DNA from: Pelobates cultripes
Lineage: Eukaryota; Chordata; Amphibia; Anura; Pelobatidae
Length of the DNA stretch: 64,000 nucleotides
Reading direction: 5' to 3'
NCBI GenBank assembly: GCA_933207985.1
Contig: OW240917.1
Location: forward strand, 119,600,754-119,664,753
This document shows positions 51,160-61,517 of this stretch, in pieces; the stretch's first letter is position 1, and each line of letters opens with the position of its first letter. Position numbers and translations under genes: made by a program. Below the pieces are notes generated by a model. That model saw only the letters and a program-made list of their open reading frames with translations, ran no database searches and was not told the origin of the DNA.

Positions 51160-52144
51160 AGTTCACAGACTGTGGGGAGAAGACTTGCAAGTACGAAGTT
51201 TTTTAACCATGTGATTGCCTAAGCACAGCTCTCCTTAGGACAAAAGATAGAATAGGAGGGTGACAATACAGATAGTATAGATTACAATTAACATATACCC
51301 AAAAAGACATATACATGCAAAAGCACAATATACATGCCAAAGCACAATATAGAGATGCAATTAAACCACAAAGTCCTTAAAATAAATGCCGGCTAATAAA
51401 CTCAGATCACACACACAGAAACACTCAAGCTCATATACAACAACTTAACTCTTTGTTTGTTTGTTTTTTTATTATTTCAACAAACATACGCCAGGATATC
51501 GTCTATCCTGATCTAAAATAATCCGCCAGGACATTTACTATCCTGATCTAGGAAAAAAAAAAAATAATAAATAAAAAAAATAAATAAGAAATCCGCCAGG
51601 AATTAATTTCAATATTAATCCGACTAAAATCGCCAGGGACTATTATGCACACCTGAACTCAATCGCCAGGGTTGTCTATGAACCTGACCGCAAATAATCT
51701 AAATAAATCGCGAGACTCTCAACCGAGTCTTACTAAATCAAAAGAAATGCCAGGTTTTTCCACCAAACCCGAACTTGGCTAAATATGCCAGCGCTTAACC
51801 GCACTTGGCAGTATTATATAATCGTATTAAGCAAGTAGTAAAACAGATTCTCAAGCAGACACTTTCACACATAAAACTCACATACAGGATGTAGATAGAC
51901 AAATTGACAGGTTCTATTCAAATAAAGGGGACATGTGGGCATACTATATACCTGTCGAAGACGTTAACCACAGGAAGCCGAGAATAAGCGAAGTCCAAAG
52001 AAAGGAAAATATAGGGTAAGTAACTCATTTACCATATGCAGAGGTGATCAGGCTCTTTTTCCAATCTCTGGAAGTCTTTTCTCCGGTCCTGAATGTTTAC
52101 GGCATCGAGCAGAATGACAAGAACCCTCTCCTCCCTGTTCGGAA
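51160..52144 (-). other. Provirus A leader with hairpin array
   Basis: Untranslated leader between the 5' LTR and the gag traces. At 52126-52153 the minus strand reads TTGGCGCAATTCCGAACAGG, resembling a tRNA(Lys)-type primer-binding site with a small insertion. Between 51485 and 51815 about eight short hairpins follow one another. Tandem CATGCAAAAGCACAATATA-type words lie at 51312-51346. Confidence 0.65.
51485..51815 (-). repeat. Array of about eight hairpins in the proviral leader
   Basis: In plus-strand sense the hairpins include CAGGATA/TATCCTG (51492-51510, perfect 7 bp), CAGGA/TCCTG (51527-51545), GGAATTAAT/ATTAATCC, CAGG/CCTG, CAGGGTT/AACCTG, AGACTC/GAGTCT and GGTTT/AAACC, then GCG/CGC with CCA/TGG. 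Most are preceded by A(A/T)(A/T)TC(C)GCCAGG. Spacing is about 32-42 bp apart from one A-rich expansion near 51552-51590. Stems differ in sequence but keep pairing. Confidence 0.7.
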
Positions 52145-52154
52145 TTGCGCCAAC

Positions 52155-52806
52155 TGATTTAGATACCAAATAAAACTTTGATTATTTGTCTATCTACTCC
52201 TTTCTAAATTGATTGTGCGTATGTCTTCTGGAAGTAAATCACATCGGACACATTGCAGGTTTATGAAGAACTCCAGAGTAGCCTTTATTCCAGGGGGTGC
52301 AATTCCCTTTTAAAGCAGAAATACGTCATGTACAGAGTCACAGTTAACATACAGTATACATTCATCAATTGGTTAACAGTCTAAGGGGTCTTGTCTAAAC
52401 CCTCCCTACAGGATGTAGTGTCGTCATTACAGACTTCTCCCACCCATATTTTGGCTCCATCTTGGTTACACGATGGGAGCGGGGAAGTGAGTAGTAGTTA
52501 CTTTAACAGTGATTCTCTATTTTGTTACATGTGGCACATAGCTGTTCCTTTGCACAAAGGAAGTGGGGGAGGAGTTTAATAAAGGAAGATGTTCCTTTTA
52601 ACACAGGAATTTGTTACATGAGGCTTGCTCGATGGGAAGGGGGGAGGCTAGCAGGATGGGAGGAATTTGCAGAGAAAATAGTGACTGAACACATTGTACG
52701 GGAGGGAAGGGAATATTTACTCTAGCAGCCAGTTTTAACATAGTGAACACAGAATAAATAGACATTAGTAAATAGCCATTTTATTTTAATTCTTCTGTCC
52801 ATAACA
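52155..52806 (-). repeat. 5' LTR of provirus A
   Basis: 652 bp, TG...CA, about 97 percent identical by eye to the 3' LTR at 40948-41595. Outside it lies the right MITE arm beginning ATTT, inside it the primer-binding-like sequence. Confidence 0.9.
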
Positions 52807-53079
52807 ATTTCAGCTCATTGAATTGGCCTGGGTGCAGTGTCCCTCTCCCCTTACACTGCAATGTAAATTTCAGAGAAACAGACAGTGGCCCAGACAGCCA
52901 CTAAAGACACATCCTCATTTACATGCAGTTTAACTCCATGAGACAATGCTGAATGTCCTTGCACTCTGCATGAGGATGTCCAGCATATTGAAAATCCCCC
53001 TGGGAAAGCAATGAGTCAATGCAAAGGGACACTATAGTGTTAGGAATACAGTTTTACTATCAATATAGTTTTCCATTAA
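52807..53079. mobile_element. Right arm of the TTAA MITE that hosts provirus A
   Basis: Continues the MITE begun at 40916. It carries the GAATTGGCCTGGGTGC hairpin arm, a CTGCATGAGGATG region and CACTATAGTGTTAGGAA. It ends near TTTTCCATTAA (TTAA at 53076-53079). Confidence 0.72.
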
Positions 53080-53205
53080 GCAATGCTATGGTTCAGTTGC
53101 CACTCAGACTTACTAACAATCTGTCAGTAAAGTCAATTCTACAGAAGTCCGAGCAGAACTTCATTCCTATACAAAAATCACAAAAACAGATAATTTAATT
53201 GATGA

Positions 53206-53340
53206 TTACAGATATTTTCTTTTCCTGCATATAGACCATGGCAGCACTTCAGATGGGTATAGCTCCTCTCACTCTTAAATTGGACAGGAACACCTAATTA
53301 AACAAATAAAAGCGAGATCCCACCTCTAAGTCCTCAGTCT
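53206..53340. repeat. DIRS inverted terminal repeat, left
   Basis: From TTACAGATATTTTCTTTTCC through CCATGGCAGCAC, TTAAATTGGACAGGAA and AAATAAAAGCGAG. The inverse of most of it is at 57717-57843. Confidence 0.88.
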
Positions 53341-53374
53341 TAGTCCCAAGCCACAAACAAATTAAAAGTAGGGT

Positions 53375-53482
53375 GGGATCGTAGTGCTGCCATGGCCTAC
53401 ATCCGGGAAAAGAAAATATCTGTAAGTATGATTTAAATTTTCTATTTTCCCGGATATATCCATGGCAGCATTACAGATGGCT
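53375..53482. repeat. DIRS internal complementary region
   Basis: 53380-53422 (GTAGTGCTGCCATGG to GAAAAGAAAATATCTGTAA) is the inverse of the outer tip of the left repeat. 53437-53480 (ATTTTCCCGGATATATCCATGG...ACAGATGG) is the inverse of the tip of the right repeat. The two halves sit side by side, as expected for the template that rebuilds the termini of a circular DIRS intermediate. Confidence 0.85.
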
Positions 53483-53519
53483 AACACCCAAGCTAAAGAC
53501 ATAAGGGTAGGGAAAACAG

Positions 53520-54621
53520 GCCAACATTTGGAATGCAAAAGAAAATGTATTATAAAGCTGAAGGAAGGCAAAACTAGAAGCTCTGGCAACATCCAAATGT
53601 ATTAAAGGACAACCAGGTTGCTGACGAACAAATGCTGCCAAGAGAAACATTGGCTGAAGCTGCCCAAGAGGAAGCTATAGATCTCGTGGAGTGAGCCCAA
53701 AGATCCAATGGGATAAGTACTCCAGAAGCCTGGTAAGCCTGGGAGATGGCTGATACAATCCAATTCCCAATTGAAGAGGTAGAAGCCGCTTGTCCCAACT
53801 TGTGTCCTGATGGAATAACAAAAAAATCTTAGAAGTACGCTGTAGGTAAGTAGATAAACAACGCACTAAATCCAGAAAATGCCATCTTTCCTCTGTCTCT
53901 GATGAAAGATTAGGAAACGGCTGGAAAAATGATGTCCTGGTTGACGTGGAAGAAAGAAACAACTTTAGGTCAAAAAGCTGGAAAAGTCCTTAGAATGACC
54001 CTATCTTGTAAAATCAGGAAAGGATTTTCACAAGAGAGAGCATGAACTTCTGAAATTCTTCGTCCTGAAATAATGGCCACCAAAAGAACCTTCTTTAAAG
54101 TCAAAGTAACCAAATACATTTCTTCCAGAGGTTCAAAGGAAGAAATTGATAATGACTGAAGAACCAGGGGCAGATCCCAAGGAGGTGAAAAGGACTTAAA
54201 CGGAGGACGGATTTTCAAAATTGCTTGAAAAAACCTGCCAATATTAGGATTGAAGACCAGTTTCTTGTCCAAAAGAATGGAGAGAGCAGAGATCTGTACT
54301 CTGAAAAAACTCATACTTAGACCTCTATCAAATGCATCCTGTAGGAACTGCAGAATGTTGCTTATGTTCAGGGCTTGAAGAGGAACTTCGTGACACGCAC
54401 ATCAATCACAGAATTGCTTTAATTAGGGTATCCGTGGCAGAGGCAGAAAACCCTTTGTCTAAGAGACGTTGCCTCTCAATTTCCATGTTATTAATCTCAA
54501 CAATTGGGGTGTGGAATGGAATACTGGACCTTGATAAAGCAGCCAAAGATGACTTGAAGGATCCAAAGGAGGTTCCCAGGATAGCTTCTTCAGAAGGGGA
54601 AACCATGGACGTCTGGGCCAA
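53520..54621 (-). pseudogene. DIRS tyrosine recombinase pseudogene
   Basis: Integrates the circular DNA copy without target duplication. The N-terminal SAM-like part begins in frame 54406-54621 (LLDKGFSASATDTLIKAIL). The catalytic part at 53970-54314 holds KVLLVAIISGRRISEVHALS, with the first catalytic Arg. The frame to 53574 has LWAHSTRSIASSWA (the His-x-x-Arg box) and LGSICSSATWLS. The segment that should carry the nucleophilic Tyr is missing: the text goes from SFNT straight to the LDVARAS-type tail, in a shifted frame. Two frameshifts and the lost Tyr make it inactive. Confidence 0.87.
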
Positions 54622-54699
54622 TGAAGAATGATCGCAATGATGACTTAACTGTTATAAGACATAGAATTTTCTGTTGAATTTTCCGAACCCCTTTCCATA

Positions 54700-55320
54700 G
54701 ACATGGACACTGTCGCTCTGATTGTGTTGAATTCTTGCTCCTAGATATTCTGGGATGGCAAAAGCTGACTGTTTTTTGCAGTTGATGATCCATCCAAATT
54801 TTTGAAGTAGTCGAAGAACTCTTGGTGAGAAATAGGCATCTTAAAGGTCTATAGGTATCATGCAGTCTCCTGGAGAGATGACCTTTACGATCGAGCTAAT
54901 AAATTCCATTTTGAATTTTCTTACAGATAATAGCTCGTTGAGATTGTTAAGATCCAAGATCGGTCTCCATTCTCCCAAAGCCTTTGGGGTCAGAAAAAGC
55001 CTTAAATAATAATACCCAAACCCTTTTTCTTCTTGGAGAACCTGGCAGATTACGCCTTCTGCAAGAAAGGGCCGAGGTGAAAGAAAGAAAGAAGAGATCT
55101 TGCCTTTTCCGGGTCTTGTGGGATCCGGGTAGGAAGGAACCGTGGATGAGAAATAGTTGCAAATTCCAGGATATAAGAGGCATGAATGATTTTTAGAACC
55201 CATTTGTCCGAAATATTCTGAGCCCAGACTTTCGAGAATTAGTCTGGCTCCTACCCCCAAGGACTGGACTGGTGTCCCATCAGAACTGCTTTGATTGTCT
55301 AGATGATCCACCTCTGCCAC
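54700..55320 (-). pseudogene. DIRS reverse transcriptase, catalytic core deleted
   Basis: The frame 54841-55320 shows the DIRS RT N-terminus: VGARLILESLG, then FLTPKALGEWRPILDLNNLN, and KFKMEFISSIVKVISPGDCM before the motif A Asp (IPIDL). Immediately after the next few residues the sense jumps to LQKFGWIINCKKQSAFAIPE (minus strand, 54720-54840), which in intact elements follows the catalytic YxDD motif. An internal deletion has removed the palm including both motif C Asp residues. RNase H and methyltransferase parts are not recognisable. Confidence 0.85.
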
Positions 55321-56528
55321 AATTACCTTTTGAAGAGGAGAGGCCTCCCTTCCATGGCTGTGTTCTGGAGAACTCTCTGCCAGGTCTGTAGCGCCTGAAA
55401 TCTTTATGCCGAAAGGACCGCTTAGGACGATGATTTTGGGGGGAGAAATGCTTTACGTCCTTCCACTGCCTTTTTAATGCACTCATAAAGATGTTTCTAA
55501 AAGAGCATATCCCTCTGAAATGGGAGGGCACATAAGCTGTTCTTTGATGAAGTATCCGCCATCCAATTTCGTAGCCAGAGAGCTCGTCTAGAGGCTACGG
55601 ACAAGGCCATGCTTGTTGAGATGGATCTAACCAGATCTATAGAAGCATCTGAAAAAAAATCGATAGCCAGCCTGAATTTGTTTAGGGAATCAAAAAGCCT
55701 GGTTCTACTGACTCCACTTGAGATATACTCCTCGAGGTCATCTAACCACTGTTTCAAGGCTCTGAAAACTGAAGTCATAGCTACGCTGGACGGATCCCCG
55801 AGCCAGATGCAATATATGCCTTGGATAGATTGGAGTCCATTCTTCTATCCATGGGCTCTCGTAAAGACCCTGCATTATCTACTGGAATGATGGTCTTTTT
55901 ATCCAGACGCACAATGGCAGCATCCACTTTAGGAGCCATATCCCATGGAGCACTGCTGCTGGACTTGAATGGGTAGAGTCTTGCAAGACGACCTTGAATA
56001 GAGACCTGTTTTTCCATCTTTCTCCACTATTCCTTGATTAAATCAATGATAGCTTCATGGAGGGGAAAGGTGATGTTTCGCTTTTTTAAATCAGGAAAAT
56101 GTTTGTTTAAGGCAGGGTCTTCCTCCCTTTTGTCGCTGAGATCTAGGGCGTCTCGGACAGCTCTGATCAAGGTTTCTATCTTGTTATTCATGAAGGCAGG
56201 AGATAAATGGGAGTCTTCGTTTTGAGAAGAGAATTCATCTTCTTCAAAGACTGGAAGCATCTCTTCCTCTGAGCCGACTTCTTGATTCCAATCAGGACTG
56301 AAGGATCTGTGTCTTTTCCTTGCTCTCTCTGCCTGTTGTAGACCTTCTGAAGCAGCTTTTCTGGTATATGAAAGGTTCTGAAGGACCGTCTGCTGCTTTG
56401 AGACATGCCATACAAAGTCTTTTCCCAGGAAGAACCATGTCGTCACAGGCTTCATATAATGGGGTCTTATCCTTCTTCTTTATGTAAGTGGATCTGTGAG
56501 TAGAACTAAGAATCCAGGATACATGCAC
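55280..56528 (-). pseudogene. DIRS gag-like ORF1 pseudogene
   Basis: Several minus-strand frames in series: 56292-56528 (cysteine-containing CDDMVLPGKRLCMACLK), 56027-56455 (acidic and charged), 55781-56017 (DAAIVRLDKKTIIPVDNAGS and LREPMDRRMDSNL), 55497-55778 (LFDSLNKFRLAIDFFSDASI), and 55280-55531 (basic, Arg/Gly-rich end). The order and composition fit DIRS ORF1: a capsid-like region then a basic nucleic-acid-binding tail. Frame changes near 56290-56455, 55780 and 55520 make it non-functional. Confidence 0.75.
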
Positions 56529-56529
56529 T

Positions 56530-57716
56530 CTTTTAATTTTATTTAAAATTAGAAAAAAGTGACTTACTCCGACCTCTAGATTGCGACCTATTTTTAGAAG
56601 AAGGACAGGGGTACTCCATCTTAAAAATGGGCAGCTAGAAAAATAAAAAGAATATTCCTAGCTCCCAAATACAACAGAAAATAACCAAGAGATTCAAAGA
56701 AAGCATTTTAATAATACAAAATTTAAATATAAACCATATGCTATAATTTTACCTATCCAAATTATATTTTTCTAGGAGATTGAAAAGCAGAATTCCCTGG
56801 AGAAAATATGGAATTAAATATTAATAGCCAATGGAAGAAGAACAGATACAGATAGATAAATAGAAAAAAAGACACTTACCTGCAGCCAAATTACCAAACT
56901 TAAAAAGAAAAGAGCTTCCATGGTGATAAACACAAAATATAGCATCCATGGAGAACTTGTCCAACGCCAAGAGGCCAATTAGGGATTTTATAAACTCCCC
57001 TGAACACCAGACAAATCAGAACTGCTAATAGGCCCCGCCCTTGCCCCGCCGGGGCAAGAGCACCAATAGGGTTGTAAAAACTTGGAACCGAAAGTGATCT
57101 TAAGGCGCAAGATGGCTGCTGTGGGAAGGAAAGCACTCGCTTTGGGCGTGTGTTCCAAATGCGTTCCAAATGCGTTCCATCTGCCATCAAGACAAGGAGA
57201 TGGCCTACAGTGTCGGAAACTGGACAAAAGGTACCTGAAACACAGACACGATCGATGTGTTCCAACTTAACCACTTGATCCCGGCTTTAGTAAAGATTAA
57301 AGAGGAAGTCCTGACCCCACTTGGTTCTAGGGCAGAAGCTTCTTAAGGTTTTTTATCCATGGAGAAGGAATGTCATCCTTTTTAATCCCAAATAGTAATT
57401 ATCCATGAGAAAGCCAGAACCTCAGGGCTTAAGTAGGGTAGGTGTACCCTTAAACGGGAATTATCACCTCACGGGTACTGGCATATCTAGCTGCTACCTA
57501 TACGGTCATTGCAGCATGACTCCCCGATCGCTAAGGAGAGATTTCTTCAGGGGGTCACCCTTGGTGAGGTGTCATGTCCTGAGGCTTCCATGAGGAGAGA
57601 GGCTGAACTCCCCATGGGCTGGGGTACTATTAAACCCAAGTAAACCATTTAAAAAAAAAAAAAAAAAAAGGAGATGTAAAAACATCCTATGTCCATATGA
57701 GTGGACAGGACAAAAA
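56530..57716 (-). other. DIRS 5' untranslated region
   Basis: About 1.2 kb between the gag start and the right inverted repeat. Moderately GC-rich around 57000-57180 with GGCAAGAGC and GCGTTCCAAATGCGTTCCA direct repeats. The open frames here match nothing I know. Confidence 0.5.
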
Positions 57717-57843
57717 GACAGAGGACTTAGGGGAGAGACCTCGCTTTTATTTGTTTAATTAGGAGGTATTCCTGTCCAATTTAGGAGTGGGAGGAGCTGT
57801 ACCCATCTGTAGTGCTGCCATGGATATATCCAGGAAATATACT
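57717..57843. repeat. DIRS inverted terminal repeat, right
   Basis: Inverse of 53206-53340: CTCGCTTTTATTTGTTTAAT, TTCCTGTCCAATTTAGGAGTG, then CCATCTGTAGTGCTGCCATG and the tip ATATATCCAGGAAATAT. Confidence 0.88.
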
Positions 57844-57849
57844 TCCTAC

Positions 57850-58350
57850 ACCTATGAAAATATACAGGGAATCTCTCTGCTCTCCAATTCATATTTAATT
57901 TTGTCAATAGTGCATTCCTTGCATCCCCACCCGTTTGACTTTTTTATATCACCTATTGCAAAAATAAGTAACATAAGAGGGGTGCAGAATAGAATCAGGA
58001 GCTTATTAGTGGACCTCACAACACCACTCTATAAAAGCAAAACACACACTTATACAAAGTATAAGACAGTTTTATCACATATCATTAAAATCACTCTTTT
58101 TAAGAAATGATTAGGTTTTGCTGTTTCATTAAGAAAGCCAATAAGAGCTTCCCAGTGACAAATTCAATAATAATCCGCATATAGAACGAGATACTGCAGT
58201 AAAATACTATTTATTCTTTTTTTCCCACACACAACTATTTAAAGGCACAAATAACTGAACATGGAGCAAAGTTAACCTCTCGTTTTCCAGCATGTTTTTT
58301 AGTTTTGTTTTTAAATACTAAACAGCATTGGTGGAGGCTGCTACTCAGAG
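57850..58350. other. Spacer without a recognised gene
   Basis: AT-rich, no element or coding region identified. Confidence 0.4.
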
Positions 58351-58356
58351 TTCTCA

Positions 58357-58990
58357 ATTATTATTATTATTATTCTGTTATTTATATAGCGCCAACAAAT
58401 TACACAGCGCTTTACAGTGGGTGGACAAACAAACATGTAGTTTTAACCAGACAAGTTGGACACACAGGAACAGAGGGGTTGAGGGCCCTGCTCAATGAGC
58501 TTAGATGCTAGAGGGAGTGGGGTAAAGTGGCACAGAAGGTAAGGATAGTATTAGACTGACAGGAATCGGTCGGGAGCTATTAACAGTTTAATTGATACGC
58601 TTTTATGAAGAAGTGGGTTTTTAATGATTTTTTGAAGGAGTGGAGACTGGGTAAGCATCTAACGGAGGAGGGAAGTGAGTTCCACAGGAACAGTGCAGCC
58701 CTCGAGAAGTCTTGAAGGCGAGCATCAGAGGTGGGAGTACGGACAGAAGATAGACGTAAGTCTTCAGCAGAACGTAAGGGCCTAAATGGGACATACTTGT
58801 GTATTAGGGAGGATAGATAGGTAAGAGCAGCATTATGTAGAGATTTGAAAGCAAGAACCAGAATTTTAAATTGAGCTCTATATCTTACAGGAAGCCAGTG
58901 TAGGGACTGACAGAAGGGTGAAGCGTGGGAGGTGCGGCTAAGTATGTGTGAAAAGTAAAATAAGTAAAGCAAACCATTTTCACACATGTA
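58357..58990 (-). pseudogene. L2/Rex1-like LINE, RT C-terminus and 3' end
   Basis: The minus-strand frame 58580-58987 gives SLHWLPVRYRAQFKILVLAF, KSLHNAALTYLSSLIHKYVP, RSAEDLRLSSVRTP and ALFLWNSLPSSVR, the classic C-terminal tail of L2/Rex1/Babar-type LINE reverse transcriptases. It ends with a normal stop. The 3' UTR (GCGCTTTACAGTGGGTGGAC) leads to a (TTA)n terminal microsatellite at 58357-58374. It is 5'-truncated at about 58990 and is the best-preserved of the family in this window. Confidence 0.88.
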
Positions 58991-58994
58991 ACTT

Positions 58995-59840
58995 AAAATT
59001 ATATTGACGAGGAGTCACAATTTCCACTATCCCACTAGCCATAGGTTTAGGTGGGGCTTAAGAGTAACAGTGCATATTCACATTATGGTTTTGTCCCTTT
59101 ATAAATCTCTGCCCTGATGGGAGTGCAATAGACCCTCCAGGTTTGCGTAGGTTAGTAACTTTTAAGGCCTGTCTCGAAGCGCAGGACTTCGAATTTTGGC
59201 CCCTGATATAGAAGTATAGTATATGTATAGTTTACATGGAGGCATCCGTTTAGTAAGATCTAATATCCAAATATACACTTACACTTCTAGTCTCCTGATT
59301 TTCTTAGCTCTTTGCTGTGGAGTGTTCTTGGCTGCCACCCAGTGTTCAGACATAAAGTTGTTTAGTGATCTGCAGGTCAAAAAAATTTAACATTTTCAAT
59401 CTGCCATGTCTATTAGAAATTGGTATTTTTTAATGTCTTGGTACAACAGCGAATACATGTGCATGTGTATCAGGTTTTTAGTTTTATTGTATTTATTCTT
59501 GTAACCCATTTATTGCAAATGTATTAATTAAAAGTCAAGTTTCAACATTGTACCAAGTTTTTCCATTTCTCTCCTTCTCTCGAAGGACAAATTAAGAACA
59601 AAATCACTCTGTGAAGTGATTTGGGGCATTGATGCTGCCTGTGCTGTGACTTTGAAAAAAAGTGTAATTTTTGGAGATATGGCACTGTTTACATTTTGCA
59701 ATATTCTTGCAATCAGAGCTACTAGAGGCTTTGGATTAAATTGATTTATTATTTACTCTGTTATATCAGCCAGTGCAAAGTTGGGTGTGTATGCAATACG
59801 TCTCAAGAGAAGCACTGGATTGGTGGATTGCTGCCATTTC
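58995..59840. other. Spacer without a recognised gene
   Basis: About 850 bp, AT-rich, no supported feature. Confidence 0.4.
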
Positions 59841-59845
59841 CTGTA

Positions 59846-60039
59846 TGTTAACTGTGACTCTGTACATGACGTATTTCTGCTTTAAAAGGGAATTGCACCC
59901 CCTGGAATAAAGGCTACTCTGGATTTCTTCATAAACCTGCAATGTGTCCGATGTGATTTACTTCCAGAAGACATGAGCACAATCAATTTAGAAAGGAGTA
60001 GATAGACAAATAATCAAAGTTATATTTGGTATCTAAATC
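59846..60039 (+). mobile_element. Family A LTR fragment, plus orientation
   Basis: The last 190-200 bp (R-U5) of the provirus A LTR in the opposite orientation: GACTCTGTACATGACGTATT, TTTAAAAGGGAATTGC, GGAATAAAGGCTACTCTGGA, ending TTTGGTATCTAAATCA. The U3 part is missing, and it abuts the Ty3/gypsy remnant directly. Confidence 0.85.
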
Positions 60040-60488
60040 AGTTTTCCTGTCAGGATGGTAATGTTGCTCGGCACAACTTTTCTTGTCAGGACAGTAAATG
60101 CCATTAACCACATTTTTATGTGCAGATGAATACGTGACATTATCCCCCACCTGAAGACCACCCACCGGGCGGGCAGGACCAGGTTTGAGAGGAAACTTGG
60201 CATGAAAAGAATGAATTTTACGGCCAGCATGGATATCAGAAGGGGAAACCCAAGAACGGTCAGCAGGCCCATACTCCCTCCAATCAACCAAATACTGGAA
60301 GGAAACACGAGAAAACCTGGAATCAATGATGGAGGAGACTTCGTACTCCTACTGTCCAGAAACAACCAAAGGAGGAGGGGGAACAATTGGACTTGTGTAC
60401 CGATTGCAAAAAAGCAGTTTGAGCAAGGACACATGGGCCAGAGAATAAGGAACAGGGTTGATTCTCCTAACCACACGGAAAGGACCAA
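60033..60488 (-). pseudogene. Integrase tail and chromodomain of the chromovirus
   Basis: Minus-strand frames 59983-60291 and 60033-60488 overlap. One reads VDWREYGPADRSWVSPSDIH, the typical second half of a chromodomain (WREY, then the Trp of the SWV motif), a chromatin-targeting module fused to chromoviral integrases. The first half is in another frame. Confidence 0.8.
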
Positions 60489-60546
60489 GGAACCTCAGAG
60501 CAAACTTCATGCTGGGAACCTTCAACCTGATGTTGTGTGAGGATAA

Positions 60547-61068
60547 CTAAACCCGATCACCCACCCGGTAAACTGGATTGGCACTCTGCCGTTTCTCCGC
60601 ATGAACCTTAAAGCGAGTAGCCGCAGTTTCAAGAGCGGAGTGAACCTTAGTCCAGGTATCACGAATAGAGGTGAGGTGACGACCCGTGTTGACAAAAAAT
60701 TGATTATGCCCAGATGAGTCATGGGTAGCGTTATTCCTTGCAAATTTGTGCCAGGGCAATAATTCAGCCCAGTTAGACTGTGTACTATTCACAAAGTAAC
60801 GCAAATACAGCTTAAGTGATTGGTAAGCTCTTTCAGCCGTACCATTAGTTTGGGGATGGTAAGCAGAGGAAAATGACAATTCAATGTCTACCTGTTTATT
60901 GGATGCCTTCCAGAACCGTGACACAAATTGGGAACCCCTGTCAGACACAATATTTTGTGGAATACCATGTAGCCTGACAATATTGCGTGTAAATATGTGC
61001 ACCAGATCCTGAGACAATGGCAATTTTTTAAGTGGACTAAAGTGTGCCATTTTGGAAAAAACGATCAA
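60547..61068 (-). pseudogene. Integrase core of the chromovirus
   Basis: A DDE-type integrase fragment. It shows SKMAHFSPL, NIVSDRGSQFVSRFWK with the second catalytic Asp, SSAYHPQTNGTAERAYQSLK with the catalytic Glu, then a GPY/F-like end (YRVGDRV). The first catalytic Asp lies upstream in a different frame (61068-61130), so it is frameshifted. Confidence 0.9.
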
Positions 61069-61109
61069 CTATCATGAGGATGGTAGTATACCTATTGGAA
61101 CTAGGCAGT

Positions 61110-61517
61110 TCAACAATGAAATCCATCAATAAATGAGACTATGGGATACTGGGTATGGGAAGGGGCTGTAACAATCCACACAAGTTTATGAGGAACCTTT
61201 GAAACTGCACAGACAGAGCAGGCTTCTACATAATCTTTAATATCCCTCCTGAGTGACTCCCACCAAAATGACCTAGAAATAGCAGATTCAGTTTTGTTAA
61301 TATCCGGATGCCCAACGGTCACATTGTCATGGAATACCTTCAGCACCTCTTTCCTGTCAGGCAATGGAATAAACAATATATCTTGAGGTTTGTTGCAAGG
61401 TGCCAAGGGCTGAGCCGCCATGATAGCACGGAGCAAAGGGGACGATAAAGAAAGAACAGTGGATGCAATAATACACTCAGGAGAAATAATAGGGGATGTC
61501 TCTTGTTCTAGATCCAA
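61110..61517 (-). pseudogene. Integrase zinc-binding domain of the chromovirus
   Basis: HDNVTVGHPDINKTESAISR to SFWWESLRRDIKDYVEACSV (HxxxxH then CxxC) is the H2C2 zinc-binding module that precedes the integrase core in Ty3/gypsy elements. The frame ends near the segment that should start the core. Confidence 0.88.

Larger units (their letters stand above)
40948..52806 (-). mobile_element. Endogenous provirus (family A), defective, with nested insertions
   Basis: A minus-strand provirus of 11.9 kb: 5' LTR 52155-52806, primer-binding-like site and leader below it, gag-like traces near 44600-45169, integrase fragment 43470-43760, envelope remnant 41820-43018, polypurine tract, 3' LTR 40948-41595. 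It sits in a TTAA MITE with the 4-bp duplication ATTT. About 6 kb of its length is a CR1 LINE (45170-51150). Protease and most of the polymerase are missing, so it is dead. The LTRs differ at roughly 18 positions in 650 by hand count. Confidence 0.87.
53206..57843 (-). mobile_element. DIRS-type tyrosine-recombinase retroelement, defective
   Basis: A 4.6-kb element on the minus strand, ordered gag, reverse transcriptase, tyrosine recombinase, internal complementary region, with inverted terminal repeats at both ends. The left repeat (about 53206-53340) and right repeat (about 57717-57843) share ATTGGACAGGAA...CTAATTAAACAAATAAAAGCGAG in inverted form. All three coding parts are frameshifted or deleted. 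No target duplication is expected for DIRS integration. An A run lies at 57649-57669. Confidence 0.9.

Noticed and set aside
51485..51815. CRISPR-like array
   Set aside because: Units are hairpins of changing sequence without identical repeats, the host is a vertebrate, and the position is a proviral leader.
56900..57274. Minus-strand frame of 124 aa in the DIRS 5' UTR
   Set aside because: No match to any DIRS protein, and it lies outside the gag order.
58305..58511. Plus-strand frame of 68 aa
   Set aside because: Antisense to the LINE 3' UTR and its microsatellite.
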